From Yersinia intermedia (GTDB taxonomy: Bacteria; Pseudomonadota; Gammaproteobacteria; Enterobacterales; Enterobacteriaceae), in the NCBI RefSeq assembly GCF_900635455.1, contig NZ_LR134116.1, positions 1,736,001-1,800,000 on the forward strand: a stretch of DNA of 64,000 nucleotides, in the 5' to 3' direction. Under the pieces are notes generated by a model that was not told the origin of the DNA, did not search any database, and was given only the letters and a program-made list of their open reading frames with translations. Below are positions 27,148-37,378 of the stretch, piece by piece (positions within the stretch are counted from its first letter, which is position 1; every line of letters starts with the position of its first letter). Position numbers and translations under genes: made by a program.

Positions 27148-28800
27148 TTAATTACCCAAAATTGCATTCATATCTTGTTCTACCGTGGTGATTGGCCGCA
27201 TACCAAACTTCTCGTAAAGGATGGACATCAGGTTGTCAGTCAGGAAACCTGGTGCGGTTGGGCCGGTATAAATATTTTTAACACCCAATGACAGCAGGGT
27301 CAGGAGGATGACAATGGCTTTCTGTTCAAACCATGACAGCACCAGACTGAGTGGCAGGTCATTGACGGTACAACCCAGTTTTTCTGATAATTTAACAGCC
27401 AGCATGATGGCGGAGTAAGCATCGTTACATTGGCCGACATCCAGCAGGCGTGGCAAGCCTTCCAAGGTGCCAAAATCCAGTTTGTTGAAGCGATATTTGC
27501 CGCAAGCCAGTGTCATGATGATGCAATCTTGTGGCACACTGCGGGCAAAATCAGTGAAATAACTGCGTTCTGTACGGCTACCGTCACATCCCCCGACCAG
27601 GAATACATGACGCAGCTTTTTAGTGGCGACTAAATCAATAACGGTATCTGCTGCATTCAGCAAGGTCTGGCGGCCAAAACCGACAGTAATCAAGTGTTCC
27701 AGCTCATTATACGGGAAGCCAGCCATCCCCAATGCCTGTTCAATTACGCGGGTGAAATCCTCCCCATCCAGGTGATTAACACCCGGCCAGCCAACAATAC
27801 TGCGGGTCCAGATACGATCACCGTAATTGCCCACGTTTGGGTCAATGATACAGTTAGATGTCATTAGGATCGGGCCGGGGAATTTGGCGAATTCGGTCTG
27901 CTGATTCTGCCAGCCACTGCCGTAGTTACCCACCAGATGTGGATAGCGTTTTAACTCTGGGTAGCCGTGAGCTGGCAACATTTCACCGTGGGTATAAATA
28001 TTAACGCCGGTTCCCTGCGTTTGCTCCAACAGCATTTGTAAGTCTTTGAGATCATGACCGGAGATTAAGATAGCTTTGCCCGCAACTGGGCGCACATTCA
28101 CCGACGTTGGCTGTGGATCACCATAGGCTTGGGTTTCGCCGTGGTCCAAAATGGCCATCACATTGAAGTTCATTTTGCCAATGCCCATCGCGTTATTCAG
28201 TAGTGTGTCGACATCACGCGGTTGAGTACCTAACCAGGCCATATAGGCATGGTAATCAGCATAAATCTGCTCATCAAACTGCCCAAGAACGTGGGCATGT
28301 TCCATATAGGCCGCAGCGCCTTTCAGGCCATACAAACACAACATCCGCAAGCCGTGAATATCGTCACCGACTTCAGCTTTATCGTTGTTCAGCGCAAATT
28401 GCAGCGATTGTTGTTGCAGGGTAGGGATATCGTCGGACAGCAGTTGCAGCTCGGCCAGCGGGTGATCAACCGTGATAGTGCTATCAAGCAAGCGGCAACG
28501 AATGGCCAGTGATTGGCGCAATAAGATGGCTTCTTTTGCGTAACCGACGATTCTGTCTGAGTCGAAATTCACATTGGTCAGGGTTGAGAAAAAAGCTCTG
28601 GGCGCAAAGCTATCAATCTGATGATCGACAATACCCAGTTCGCGGGCGGTCAATGCCCATGCGGAAAGCCCTTGCAGTACGGCAACTAAGAGGTCTTGTA
28701 AATCAGAGGTTTCAGCGGTTTTTCCGCACATCCCCTGCGCGTAAGAGCAGCCGTTACCCGCAGGTGTTCGGATAGTTTGTTCACATTGCACACAGAACAT
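27148..28800 (-). CDS. hcp: hybrid-cluster protein, NO reductase / protein S-nitrosylase
   Basis: A 550-residue iron-sulfur protein. The N-terminal cysteine pattern C3-x2-C6-x11-C18-x6-C25 is the class II pattern of enterobacteria. Hybrid-cluster ligands occur in [22 protein letters not shown] and GQCNDAYS. Length and sequence match E. coli Hcp. It reduces nitric oxide to N2O under anaerobic nitrosative conditions and can S-nitrosylate proteins. NsrR-like and FNR-like sites upstream agree with the known regulation. Confidence 0.97.
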   Translation of the reverse strand: MFCVQCEQTIRTPAGNGCSYAQGMCGKTAETSDLQDLLVAVLQGLSAWALTARELGIVDHQIDSFAPRAFFSTLTNVNFDSDRIVGYAKEAILLRQSLAIRCRLLDSTITVDHPLAELQLLSDDIPTLQQQSLQFALNNDKAEVGDDIHGLRMLCLYGLKGAAAYMEHAHVLGQFDEQIYADYHAYMAWLGTQPRDVDTLLNNAMGIGKMNFNVMAILDHGETQAYGDPQPTSVNVRPVAGKAILISGHDLKDLQMLLEQTQGTGVNIYTHGEMLPAHGYPELKRYPHLVGNYGSGWQNQQTEFAKFPGPILMTSNCIIDPNVGNYGDRIWTRSIVGWPGVNHLDGEDFTRVIEQALGMAGFPYNELEHLITVGFGRQTLLNAADTVIDLVATKKLRHVFLVGGCDGSRTERSYFTDFARSVPQDCIIMTLACGKYRFNKLDFGTLEGLPRLLDVGQCNDAYSAIMLAVKLSEKLGCTVNDLPLSLVLSWFEQKAIVILLTLLSLGVKNIYTGPTAPGFLTDNLMSILYEKFGMRPITTVEQDMNAILGN

Positions 28801-28817
28801 AATTATTTTTCCTTTTA

Positions 28818-28840
28818 AAGTTGCATTTGTAATGCGTGTT
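28818..28840 (-). promoter_or_regulatory. NsrR-like operator of hcp (proximal)
   Basis: Matches the 23-bp NsrR consensus at 18 of 23 positions by eye; core TTGCATTTGTAATGC. It lies 18 bp upstream of the hcp start codon. Confidence 0.7.
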
Positions 28841-28869
28841 TAAAAGCATAGTGGTGCCCTGTAGGTTTA

Positions 28870-28892
28870 AAAAGGCTTTTTTAATGCAACTT
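28870..28892 (-). promoter_or_regulatory. NsrR-like operator of hcp (distal)
   Basis: On the minus strand AAGTTGCATTAAAAAAGC begins a second site that matches the NsrR consensus at about 18 of 23 positions. Its centre is 52 bp from that of the proximal site. Confidence 0.6.
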
Positions 28893-28901
28893 TCACTTGT
28901 T

Positions 28902-28915
28902 TTGATTTGGCGCAA
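28902..28915 (-). promoter_or_regulatory. FNR-like site upstream of hcp
   Basis: TTGATTTGGCGCAA, eight of ten specific positions of TTGATNNNNATCAA. Known: E. coli hcp is FNR-activated. Confidence 0.55.
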
Positions 28916-29003
28916 CTTTTACTGCGAATGAGAATTTATTCACTATCAAGTTGGGCGCGCGCGCAGTGAATCGGCTGATCCACTGCGCGGGGAGATAAAA
29001 TGA

Positions 29004-29900
29004 TTAAGAAAAGAAAGCGATCAATACTGGGGCCAGTAAGCTTAGCAAGAAACCGTGTACGATAGCGGCAGGAACCATCTCTAGCCCGCCACTGCGCTGC
29101 AATACCGGCAGGGTGAAGTCCATCGAGGTGGCACCACATAAGCCAAGCGCCGTGGAGCGGCTACTGCGGACCAAGGTTGGAATTAGCATAATTGCCACTA
29201 ATTCACGCGCTAGATCGTTAAAGAATGCGGCACTACCAATTACAGGCCCAAATGCATCGGTCAGCAAAATACCTGACAGTGAATACCAACCAAAGCCAGA
29301 GGCCATCGCCAGCCCGGTTTTAACCGGCAAACCGATCAATAGTGCAGCAAGCGCACCACCAAGCAAGGCACTGATCGCCACCACAAATGCCACAATAGTG
29401 CCACGGCGGTTTAACACTATCTGGCGCAGCGTCATGCCACTGTTACGCAATTGAATCCCCACTAAAAATAGCAGGAAAATCAGCGCTAACTCGCTGCCTT
29501 TTGCGGCAAACTGCAACCACTCCCATTGGCTTAGCCCCAACAGGAAGCCAACAATAACCACGCCGCACAGTTTTAATGACTCTAGCGCCATATGCAGCCG
29601 TGAAGGTAATGCTTCCTGCCGATGAGTATTCTTCCAGGGTATTTTGCGTTCGAGCAAAAACAGTGCGAGCAAATTGGCACAAAAAATACACAGAAAAAAG
29701 ATGCCGGTGTACTGGAAAATGAGCAGCAGATTAGCGCTGAGGTTTTCCAAAAAGGCCAGGCTGATCCCCATAAAAAATAAAATAACGTAAACCATCCAGC
29801 TTAATAAGCGGTTGATCAATTGAATTAATGGTTTGCGACTAAGTGGGATCAGATACCCAATAATTAACGGCAAAAGAATGATCAGTAATCCTGAATACAC
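29004..29900 (-). CDS. lysO: L-lysine exporter LysO (YbjE)
   Basis: A 298-residue inner-membrane protein with about eight helices, closely matching E. coli LysO/YbjE (299 residues), including SGLLIILLPLIIGYLIPL at the start and FGWYSLSGILLTDAFGPVIG with GLCGATSMDFTLPVLQR. It exports L-lysine and resists thialysine. In E. coli it is controlled by ArgR. Here an ERIC element begins about 20 bp upstream of the ATG, so the native promoter is displaced or within the repeat; no ARG box is apparent. Confidence 0.93.
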   Translation of the reverse strand: MYSGLLIILLPLIIGYLIPLSRKPLIQLINRLLSWMVYVILFFMGISLAFLENLSANLLLIFQYTGIFFLCIFCANLLALFLLERKIPWKNTHRQEALPSRLHMALESLKLCGVVIVGFLLGLSQWEWLQFAAKGSELALIFLLFLVGIQLRNSGMTLRQIVLNRRGTIVAFVVAISALLGGALAALLIGLPVKTGLAMASGFGWYSLSGILLTDAFGPVIGSAAFFNDLARELVAIMLIPTLVRSSRSTALGLCGATSMDFTLPVLQRSGGLEMVPAAIVHGFLLSLLAPVLIAFFS

Positions 29901-30312
29901 GAGTTATACCGTCCTATACCCTTCTTCATTGACGTTACTGCTGTGTTAGCGATACTCACTCACCCGGATCACTTACCTATGTAAGGTAAATTCATCAGGA
30001 TGAATGAACCTCCTCGAGGCTCACTCTACGGGCTAGCATGAATGCTGTTCAAATCGGTTCGAGGCTGATTTGCCATGCGTTTGCTGCCTTGCTGTAACGC
30101 CAATGACTTTGGGTGTCATGAGCAGATGAATAATGGGCTGTGGCGCAATAAGCTATCTAAAATCAGAGTCAGAGTAAAGCAGCACGCAGGGTACCGCAGC
30201 ACTTGACTCATAAGGTTTTTTGCCCCTGGCGTTAAGACAATCGACTATGATTGCTGAGTTAACAGTGTTATCTGTAGTATCAGTATGAATAAATTCGCAC
30301 CGGAGGCGTAGC
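29901..30312. repeat. ERIC element with internal insertion, and ybjD upstream region
   Basis: From about 29920 the ERIC left part runs to 29999 (CACTCACCCGGATCACTTAC then CTATGTAAGG and TTCATCAGGAT). About 74 bp of other sequence follows, containing CCTCCTCGAGGCTCACTCTA, and the ERIC right end resumes near 30075 (TGCGTTTGCTGCC, then AACGCCAATGACTTTGGG to 30112). The remaining 200 bases to ybjD are AT-rich promoter sequence. E. coli has aqpZ between lysO and ybjD; it is absent here. Confidence 0.65.
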
Positions 30313-31974
30313 ATGTATCTTGAACGTGTTGATATTGTCGGTTTTCGCGGTATTAATCGTATTTCATTGAGCCTTGACGATAATACGGTGCTGATCGGTG
30401 AGAACGCCTGGGGTAAATCCAGCTTATTAGACGCGCTCACGTTGCTTTTGTCCCCCGAACCCCAACTCTATCATTTTACCGTACAGGATTTCTATTATCC
30501 GGCAGGGGACGAGACGGCTAAAGAGCGCCACTTACAGGTTATCTTTACCTTTTGTGAGAAAGACATTGGTCATTGGCACTCCCCACGTTACCGCCATTTA
30601 GCTCCATTATGGATAAAAAATGATGATGGTCTGCATCGTATTTATTATCGGGTCGAGGGGGAGCTGGCTGATGATGGCACAGTGTGTACCTGGCGCACGT
30701 TCCTTGATTTAGAAGGCCAACCATTGTCTTTGCACGATATCGAAAAGTTGGCTCGTGGGGTTATTCGTATCCACCCGGTATTGCGATTGCGTGATGCGCG
30801 CTTTATGCGCCGGCTCCGTAGCAGCGCCGAAAGCAGCCATGCGCCTGATAAAGTGGCGTTGAACCAGCAATTGGATCAATTAAGCCGTGAGCTAGTCCGT
30901 AACCCGCAGAAACTGACTAATTCAGAATTACGCCAGGGACTGGAGGCGATGCGCCAACTGCTGGAACACTACTTTGCCGAATCTGGATCGCAGTCCGCTG
31001 GTTTGCGTAATCACCGTTATCGGCCACAACCGGAACGTGAAGCTTGGCTGGCTCTCGATAATATAAACCGGATAGTGGCTGAGCCGAACAGCCGCAGTAT
31101 GCGGTTGATACTTTTAGGGATGTTTTCTACGTTATTGCAAGCTAAAGGGCCATTGAGCCTCGATCCCCATGCTCGGCCACTGCTACTGGTAGAAGACCCT
31201 GAAACTCGCTTACATCCGATAATGCTGTCTGTTGCTTGGGGGTTGCTCAGCCAACTCCCTCTGCAACGGATTACGACGACAAATTCTGGTGAGTTAGTGT
31301 CATTAGTCCCGATAGAGAGCATTTGCCGATTGGTGCGCGAATCGGCAAAAGTCGCGACTTACCGTATCGGTCCTCGTGGCATGAGCCCTGAAGACAGCCG
31401 CCGTATTGCTTTCCATATCCGGTTCAATCGGCCATCAGCCCTATTTGCCCGCTGCTGGCTGCTGGTGGAAGGTGAAACAGAGATCTGGTTGCTTAATGAG
31501 CTTGCTCGCCAGTGTGGTTACCACTTTGAAGCTGAAGGTGTAAAGGTTATTGAGTTTGCTCAGAGTGGTTTGCGCCCGTTGCTTAAGTTTGCCAACCGGA
31601 TGGGCATTCAGTGGCATGCTCTGACTGATGGCGATGATGCCGGTAAAAAGTATGCCGCCACAGTGCGTAATATGGCGGATAATGGGCGCGACCATGAGCG
31701 GGATCGCCTGACCATACTGCCGGCACCGGATATGGAACACTTTTTATACCGCGCCGGTTTTGATGATGTCTATCATCGAATCTCAGCAATTCCTGCCAAT
31801 GTCAAAATGCAACCGCGCAGAGTAATTGAAAAGGCAATTCACCGCACCTCCAAGCCAGACTTGGCTATTGAGGTTGCCAGTCAGGCCAAAGAGAGGGGGG
31901 TAGAATCCGTCCCGCCATTGCTGAAAAAAATGTTCTCACGCGTCGTTTGGCTGGCGCGTGGCCGAGCCGATTAG
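30313..31974 (+). CDS. ybjD: YbjD, OLD-family ATPase-nuclease (AAA + TOPRIM)
   Basis: A 553-residue protein with an ABC-like ATPase domain, Walker A GENAWGKSS (29-37) and Walker B region LLLVEDPETRLHP near 291, and a C-terminal TOPRIM domain (LLVEGETEIWL near 384; DGDDAG near 439). It matches E. coli YbjD (552). OLD-family proteins couple ATP binding to metal-dependent nuclease action, sometimes in phage defence. This one is a conserved single gene without a GajB-like helicase partner. Cellular role unknown. It converges with ybjX, 22 bp apart. Confidence 0.92.
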   Translation: MYLERVDIVGFRGINRISLSLDDNTVLIGENAWGKSSLLDALTLLLSPEPQLYHFTVQDFYYPAGDETAKERHLQVIFTFCEKDIGHWHSPRYRHLAPLWIKNDDGLHRIYYRVEGELADDGTVCTWRTFLDLEGQPLSLHDIEKLARGVIRIHPVLRLRDARFMRRLRSSAESSHAPDKVALNQQLDQLSRELVRNPQKLTNSELRQGLEAMRQLLEHYFAESGSQSAGLRNHRYRPQPEREAWLALDNINRIVAEPNSRSMRLILLGMFSTLLQAKGPLSLDPHARPLLLVEDPETRLHPIMLSVAWGLLSQLPLQRITTTNSGELVSLVPIESICRLVRESAKVATYRIGPRGMSPEDSRRIAFHIRFNRPSALFARCWLLVEGETEIWLLNELARQCGYHFEAEGVKVIEFAQSGLRPLLKFANRMGIQWHALTDGDDAGKKYAATVRNMADNGRDHERDRLTILPAPDMEHFLYRAGFDDVYHRISAIPANVKMQPRRVIEKAIHRTSKPDLAIEVASQAKERGVESVPPLLKKMFSRVVWLARGRAD

Positions 31975-31996
31975 CACCAGATAATGTCAAAACTGA

Positions 31997-32956
31997 TTAT
32001 GCCGCGTCACGAACAAAATGCGCGGCTAACGCGCCCTCTAATTGTGCGAGTAACGCATAGCGGCGGCGATATTCTGCCCGTTTTTTGCTAGCAATATCGT
32101 CAATCGGTTTACGCGCGATTTTGGTTGGTAAATTGAAATGGCCTTCTATGCACGGTTCCCCGCCAACAGACAGCCAAAAACTGTTGTAGTCAGCATGCAA
32201 TTTTTCTTTTTTCTTGGCCCGATAGCGCCAGTTTTGATAAATGTGCGTTTCATTCCCCACCGCTTTAATTTGTGTTATCCCCATTAACTCTGCCAGACAG
32301 CATGCGGCTTCCAATACCAAACGTTTAGGAAATAGGCCATGACAAGCTTTAGTGCTGGTGTGAATTGCGCTGTGTGGTGTTCCATTATCTGCACCTTGTA
32401 ACCCACCAATAAACAATGTTTTTTGCTGTTGGTAGTAAAACAGACTGAAAGTCAGTGCTGCCAGCGTTTGCTGTTGCTCATTTGCCAGCATCAGCGTAAT
32501 TTCTCCTTCTTTATTGAGTTTGGGAATAACGCCCAAATAAAGAGAATACTTTTCCTCATTCTTGCCAATTAATTCAGCCAGTTTATAGGGTGACGTATGC
32601 AAGTAGTTGCGACGTAATGCCGCAGGCATACATTGGTTAATCAATAGGAAATGATCCTGCAATACCCCCAGTTTTTGACGATTATTTAGCGTGTTAGTCA
32701 GATAAGGGCGATGCAACTTACAAGGAAAATCGGGTTGTGTGCGCAGTATACTGTTTAGAAACGGTTGCTTAACCAGTACGCCCAATAAACGAAAGGTTAG
32801 TTTTGGGCTGATAAGGGTTCGGGCGATAAATTTAAGCCGAAACTGCAACCCTTGCCATGAGCCACCCAGAGCCTGACTACCTTTGAATAGCAATGTAATT
32901 AACCCCCAACGGTTAATATTATTGGGTATCGATGAGGTGTTATTGATGTTATGCAT
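31997..32956 (-). CDS. ybjX: YbjX/VirK family protein (DUF535)
   Basis: A 319-residue DUF535 protein related to E. coli YbjX and Salmonella/Shigella VirK. Recognisable stretches are HTSPYKLAELIGKNEEKYSL, LFIGGLQGADNG and GEPCIEGHFNLPTKIARKPI. Members of the family affect the outer membrane and resistance to host defence peptides, but biochemical function is unknown. The ATG at 32956 is favoured; a TTG at 33001 would add 15 residues and lacks a ribosome site. Divergent from macA. Confidence 0.83.
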   Translation of the reverse strand: MHNINNTSSIPNNINRWGLITLLFKGSQALGGSWQGLQFRLKFIARTLISPKLTFRLLGVLVKQPFLNSILRTQPDFPCKLHRPYLTNTLNNRQKLGVLQDHFLLINQCMPAALRRNYLHTSPYKLAELIGKNEEKYSLYLGVIPKLNKEGEITLMLANEQQQTLAALTFSLFYYQQQKTLFIGGLQGADNGTPHSAIHTSTKACHGLFPKRLVLEAACCLAELMGITQIKAVGNETHIYQNWRYRAKKKEKLHADYNSFWLSVGGEPCIEGHFNLPTKIARKPIDDIASKKRAEYRRRYALLAQLEGALAAHFVRDAA

Positions 32957-33143
32957 GATTAAATCCGTAATATCACTGTATTCCTGACGCCATTCAAACA
33001 AACGGGAACTAAACAGAGGGTCAATGCATCTTAGATTTCGCCTATAGCACGGCTGTATTGATATTTGGTTTAGTTAAATGAGAATTTCCGATGCTATTTT
33101 CAGCAGATTGAAAAATTAACGAATAAGGAAGGTAATTGATTTG

Positions 33144-34256
33144 ATGCAGTTCAGTCGCAGTCAGCGCCGATGGTTTACCGTAATTGCCGTGTTAATTATG
33201 GGTGGTTTTTTCCTCATCAGACATCTGACGGCCCCGGCCCCGGTGCAATACCAAACAGTAAAAGTTGCCAACCGTGACTTGCAACAGAATGTTCTGGCAA
33301 CCGGTAAACTTGATGCGGTGCGTAAAGTTGATGTGGGTGCACAGGTCAGTGGCCAGTTGGAAAAACTGTATGTGGAGATTGGCGATCAAGTTAAGCAAGG
33401 GCAATTGCTGGCGATGATCGACCCGCAACAGGCACAGAACCAAATTAAAGAAGTGGAGGCGACACTACAGGATTTGAATGCTCAGTTGGCACAGGCAAAG
33501 GCTGAAATGCAACTGGCCGCGGTCACACTGCGCCGTCAACAGGATCTGGCAAAATTACAGGTGGTATCACGTCAAGACTTGGATCAGGCCAGTACCAGTT
33601 TGGCAGTGAAAAAAGCGCAGGTAGAGACGATTAATGCGCAAATTAATAAGACTAAAGCCAGTTTGGATACAGCCAATATCAATCTCGATTACACCAAAAT
33701 TTCAGCTCCAATGGATGGCGATGTAGTGCAAATCACCACCTTGCAGGGGCAAACAGTGATCGCTGCGCAACAAGCACCGAATATTCTGACGTTGGCGGAT
33801 ATGAGCACTATGTTGGTGAATGCGCAGGTATCAGAAGCGGATGTCATTCATCTGAAACCGGGGATGAAAGCCTCGTTTACCGTACTGGGTGATCCCGGCA
33901 AACACTTTGATGGGGTGTTGAAAGACATTCAACCAACACCAGAAAAAGTAAATGATGCCATTTTCTACTCGGCACGTTTTGAGGTGCCGAATCCTGATCG
34001 CTTATTGCGCCTGCAAATGACTGCGCAGGTTTCAATTCAACTTGCCAACGTAAAACAGGCGATGGTTATTCCGTTATCGGCCTTAGGTGATGAATTGGGA
34101 ACTAACCGTTATCAGGTTGCGGTGCTGAAAGACGGCAAAGAAGAGAAACGGGAAGTGACGATTGGTATCCGTAATAACGTTGATGCACAGGTGATTTCTG
34201 GTTTGAATGTTGGTGACGAGGTCATCGTTAGCCGCGGTGGCACGGAGGAAGCCTAA
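33144..34256 (+). CDS. macA: MacA, periplasmic adaptor of the MacAB-TolC efflux pump
   Basis: A 370-residue membrane-fusion protein: one N-terminal membrane anchor (about 9-28), a lipoyl half-motif with [20 protein letters not shown], a long coiled-coil hairpin (about 95-180) rich in Ala, Gln and Leu, and a beta-barrel domain. It connects MacB to TolC in the export of macrolides, haem/protoporphyrin and heat-stable peptides. The ATG at 33144 sits 11 bp after AAGGAAGG and is preferred over TTG at 33141. Its stop codon overlaps the macB start by one base (TAATG). Confidence 0.95.
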   Translation: MQFSRSQRRWFTVIAVLIMGGFFLIRHLTAPAPVQYQTVKVANRDLQQNVLATGKLDAVRKVDVGAQVSGQLEKLYVEIGDQVKQGQLLAMIDPQQAQNQIKEVEATLQDLNAQLAQAKAEMQLAAVTLRRQQDLAKLQVVSRQDLDQASTSLAVKKAQVETINAQINKTKASLDTANINLDYTKISAPMDGDVVQITTLQGQTVIAAQQAPNILTLADMSTMLVNAQVSEADVIHLKPGMKASFTVLGDPGKHFDGVLKDIQPTPEKVNDAIFYSARFEVPNPDRLLRLQMTAQVSIQLANVKQAMVIPLSALGDELGTNRYQVAVLKDGKEEKREVTIGIRNNVDAQVISGLNVGDEVIVSRGGTEEA

Positions 34257-36205
34257 TGACGGTATTGCTTGAGTTAAACGGCATCCGTCGTAGCTATCAG
34301 TCCGGTGAAGAGACCGTGGATGTATTACAGGATGTCTCACTGACAATTAATGCCGGTGAGCTAGTGGCAATTATCGGTGCCTCTGGTTCGGGTAAGTCGA
34401 CGCTGATGAACATTCTGGGCTGTCTGGATAAGCCGAGTGCTGGTGTTTACCGCGTCGCAGGACAGGATGTGGCAGTATTAGATAATGATGCACTAGCGGC
34501 TTTGCGCCGTGAGCACTTTGGTTTTATTTTCCAGCGTTATCATTTGCTGCCGCATCTCAGTGCTGCACACAATGTGGAAGTTCCGGCGGTCTATGCCGGT
34601 TTGGGTAAAAACGAACGTCGCGAGCGGGCCAATATGTTACTCACCCGCCTGGGGCTGGGCGACCGTGTCGGGTACCAACCCAACCAACTATCCGGTGGGC
34701 AGCAGCAACGTGTCAGTATCGCCCGCGCCCTGATGAATGGCGGGCAGGTGATTCTGGCTGATGAGCCAACTGGTGCACTGGATAGTCATTCCAGCGTTGA
34801 AGTTATGGCTATCTTAAAACAGCTACAGCAGCAGGGGCACACGGTCATTATTGTTACTCATGACCCAACTGTTGCGGCTCAAGCTGAGCGGGTTATCGAA
34901 ATAAAAGATGGCCGCATTATGGCGGATTCAGGTTCGAAAACGGTGCAAGCAGTGGCCGCTTCTGAGGCAATTAGTCTGACGCCACCGGCACCGTCATGGC
35001 AGCAACTGGCAGGCCGTTTTCGCGAGGCATTATTAATGGCCTGGCGTGCCATGTCGGCGAATAAAATGCGCACGGCCTTGACCATGTTAGGCATCATTAT
35101 CGGTATTGCCTCCGTTGTCTCTATCTTGGTGGTTGGGGATGCGGCGAAGCAACTGGTTCTTGCTGATATCCGGGCTATTGGCACTAACACTATTGATGTC
35201 TATCCCGGTAAAGATTTCGGCGATGACGACCCCAGTACCCGGCAGGCATTGGTTTATGACGACATGGCCGCACTGAAAGCACAGTCCTACGTTAGTGCTG
35301 TATCCCCGACCATCGCAGGCAGTATGCGGCTCCGCTATGGCAATATTGATGTTGCCGCCAGCGTATCTGGGGTTAGTGAGCAGTATTTCCGGGTGTTCGG
35401 TATGAAACTCGAACAGGGAACGGCCATTACCCATGAGCAGGTTGAACGCCAGTCGCAGGTAGCTGTTATTGACCGCAATACCCAACGCCGTTTGTTCCCT
35501 CATATGAAGGATGTTGTAGGGCAAGTCATACTGGTGGGGAATATGCCTGCCACTGTCGTTGGGGTGGTGGAAGAAAAGCAATCCATGTTTGGCAGCAGTA
35601 AAGCGCTGCGCATATGGGTACCTTACAGCACCATGGCGAGCCGTCTGATGGGGCGTGCCTATTTTGATTCGATAACCATCCGAATTAAAGAGGGATATAG
35701 CAGTAAAGAGGCGGAGCAGCAGTTGGTGCGGTTGTTGACGATGCGCCACGGTAAGAAAGACATATTCACCTATAACATGGATAGCTTGTTGCAAACGGCG
35801 GAAAAAACTACCCGCACTATGCAATTGTTCCTGACACTGGTGGCAGTAATTTCATTAGTCGTGGGGGGGATTGGCGTGATGAATATTATGCTGGTTTCGG
35901 TGACCGAACGTACTCGAGAGATCGGTATCCGCATGGCTGTAGGGGCGAGATCCAGTGATGTTATGCAGCAATTTTTGATTGAAGCAATTCTGGTTTGTCT
36001 GGTCGGTGGAGCACTGGGTATCTCGCTATCTTTTGCTATTGGTCTGGTTGTGGAGATGTTCCTGCCTAACTGGCAGATAGCTTTCCCGCCGGTTGCATTG
36101 TTCAGTGCATTTTTGTGCTCTACAGTGATAGGCGTGGTGTTTGGTTATCTACCCGCGCGCAGTGCCGCTCGGCTAAACCCGATTGATGCATTGGCCCGTG
36201 AATAA
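34256..36205 (+). CDS. macB: MacB, ABC-type efflux ATPase/permease
   Basis: A 649-residue fusion of an N-terminal ABC ATPase (Walker [10 protein letters not shown] 41-49; LSGGQQQR near 145; Walker B VILADEP) with a four-helix permease: one helix near 273-295, a periplasmic domain, then three C-terminal helices with the FtsX-like [20 protein letters not shown]. coli MacB has 648 residues. It is a mechanotransmission ABC pump working with MacA and TolC. A terminator follows at 36279-36308. Confidence 0.96.
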   Translation: MTVLLELNGIRRSYQSGEETVDVLQDVSLTINAGELVAIIGASGSGKSTLMNILGCLDKPSAGVYRVAGQDVAVLDNDALAALRREHFGFIFQRYHLLPHLSAAHNVEVPAVYAGLGKNERRERANMLLTRLGLGDRVGYQPNQLSGGQQQRVSIARALMNGGQVILADEPTGALDSHSSVEVMAILKQLQQQGHTVIIVTHDPTVAAQAERVIEIKDGRIMADSGSKTVQAVAASEAISLTPPAPSWQQLAGRFREALLMAWRAMSANKMRTALTMLGIIIGIASVVSILVVGDAAKQLVLADIRAIGTNTIDVYPGKDFGDDDPSTRQALVYDDMAALKAQSYVSAVSPTIAGSMRLRYGNIDVAASVSGVSEQYFRVFGMKLEQGTAITHEQVERQSQVAVIDRNTQRRLFPHMKDVVGQVILVGNMPATVVGVVEEKQSMFGSSKALRIWVPYSTMASRLMGRAYFDSITIRIKEGYSSKEAEQQLVRLLTMRHGKKDIFTYNMDSLLQTAEKTTRTMQLFLTLVAVISLVVGGIGVMNIMLVSVTERTREIGIRMAVGARSSDVMQQFLIEAILVCLVGGALGISLSFAIGLVVEMFLPNWQIAFPPVALFSAFLCSTVIGVVFGYLPARSAARLNPIDALARE

Positions 36206-36278
36206 ATTAGCTTGTGAATAGATTAGTCAAAGGATTGATCTTGGTTCATATGGCCGCATATTAGAAGTATTAGAAATA

Positions 36279-36308
36279 AAAATGCCAGTCATCGTTGGCT
36301 GGCATTTT
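36279..36308. terminator. bidirectional terminator between macB and cspD
   Basis: Perfect 10-bp stem AAAATGCCAG / CTGGCATTTT with a 10-base loop. It serves the converging macB and cspD transcripts. Confidence 0.8.
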
Positions 36309-36415
36309 GAATCGTAATCGATGTTAGTAGCAACACGCCGCCTGGGAAATACCGTTGGCACCAGACTGTTTCGGTGATGGTATGCCCGCAGGTGCAGGCG
36401 AGTGAATGCGTGGTG

Positions 36416-36673
36416 TCAGGCCAATGCAGCGAGTTCCTGCGGTATGGCTTCTTGCAATATGACATCTAACCCGAGTGGAACTATCAGGCTGGCATGGTTT
36501 CCTTTTGGTCCCTGATGGACATCAAAGTTAACCATCTGACCGGCTTTTAATGTGCGGTAGCCATCCATCTGAATAGTTGAATAGTGAGCGAAGATATCTT
36601 CGCCGCCGCCCTCAGGGCAAATAAAGCCAAAACCTTTGGCATTGTTGAACCATTTAACAGTACCCGTCTCCAT
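36416..36673 (-). CDS. cspD: cold-shock-like protein CspD
   Basis: An 85-residue protein with one cold-shock domain: RNP1 KGFGFI (13-18) and RNP2-like DIFAHYS (26-32). The C-terminal tail after residue 68 (LDVILQEAIPQELAALA) is longer than in Csp proteins and in E. coli CspD (74 residues). CspD is a stationary-phase inhibitor of DNA replication that binds single-stranded DNA. It is divergent from clpS, as in E. coli. Confidence 0.94.
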   Translation of the reverse strand: METGTVKWFNNAKGFGFICPEGGGEDIFAHYSTIQMDGYRTLKAGQMVNFDVHQGPKGNHASLIVPLGLDVILQEAIPQELAALA

Positions 36674-37032
36674 ACTTCTACGTTCCTCGCAAGGCTATTC
36701 TAGTTTGAGATGAGGTAATCACTGGTTAAAGTGAGCGCGAATTGGTTAAAACTCCAACAGCTCACGAAAATACACTCTAGTGGAAATGGTCTTAACGTCA
36801 AGGGGAGGGCTTTTGTCTGACCGAGGCAGTTATTCAAAGTTTGATGTAGCTAACGCTATTGCGTTTATCTGGTTACAATTTAATCACTTTTAACGCAAAA
36901 AAACCGGCTTCTTTCTCTGGCGGCGTTATGGCATAAGTGATGTTAAAATAATTATAGATATCTGCACGAAATGGTCTTATAACCGGAGTGAGGTATTGCT
37001 CCTGTATGGTTCTGTGAAACGATGGGCAGGCA
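36674..37032. promoter_or_regulatory. divergent promoter region cspD-clpS
   Basis: 359 AT-rich bases between the divergent cspD and clpS start codons. Promoters for both must lie here. Short frames exist but look like chance. No repeat or RNA gene recognised. Confidence 0.5.
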
Positions 37033-37353
37033 ATGGGCAACAATAACGACTGGCTGAATTTTGAACATTTAGTCAAAGATAAACAGAAAGAGGCGCTCAA
37101 ACCGCCGTCTATGTATAAAGTTATACTTAACAACGACGATTACACACCGATGGAATTTGTGATTGACGTTCTGCAAAAGTTCTTTTCTTATGATATTGAA
37201 CGTGCAACACAACTGATGCTCAATGTGCATTATCAAGGAAAGGCGATTTGCGGTGTTTTTACTGCCGAAGTTGCAGAGACAAAAGTCGCACATGTGAATC
37301 AATACGCCAGGGAGAACGAGCATCCATTGCTTTGTACGCTGGAAAAAGCCTGA
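37033..37353 (+). CDS. clpS: ClpS, adaptor for the ClpAP protease
   Basis: A 106-residue adaptor, same length as E. coli Clp[21 protein letters not shown] forms the pocket that binds N-degron residues (N and D in [10 protein letters not shown]), and [10 protein letters not shown] is the conserved end. It delivers N-end-rule substrates to ClpA. The ATG at 37033 lies 25 bp ahead of clpA's partner region, and the clpA start is 25 bp after the clpS stop. Confidence 0.97.
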   Translation: MGNNNDWLNFEHLVKDKQKEALKPPSMYKVILNNDDYTPMEFVIDVLQKFFSYDIERATQLMLNVHYQGKAICGVFTAEVAETKVAHVNQYARENEHPLLCTLEKA

Positions 37354-37378
37354 TTAAGGCAATTATTGGGAGGTGCCT

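Noticed and set aside
33067..33072. GGTTTA, a possible PhoP half-site between ybjX and macA
   Set aside because: No second half-site at the 11-bp spacing needed for a PhoP box.
36873..37133. 86-codon minus-strand frame between cspD and clpS
   Set aside because: It overlaps the clpS start in antisense, and has no ribosome site or recognisable sequence.
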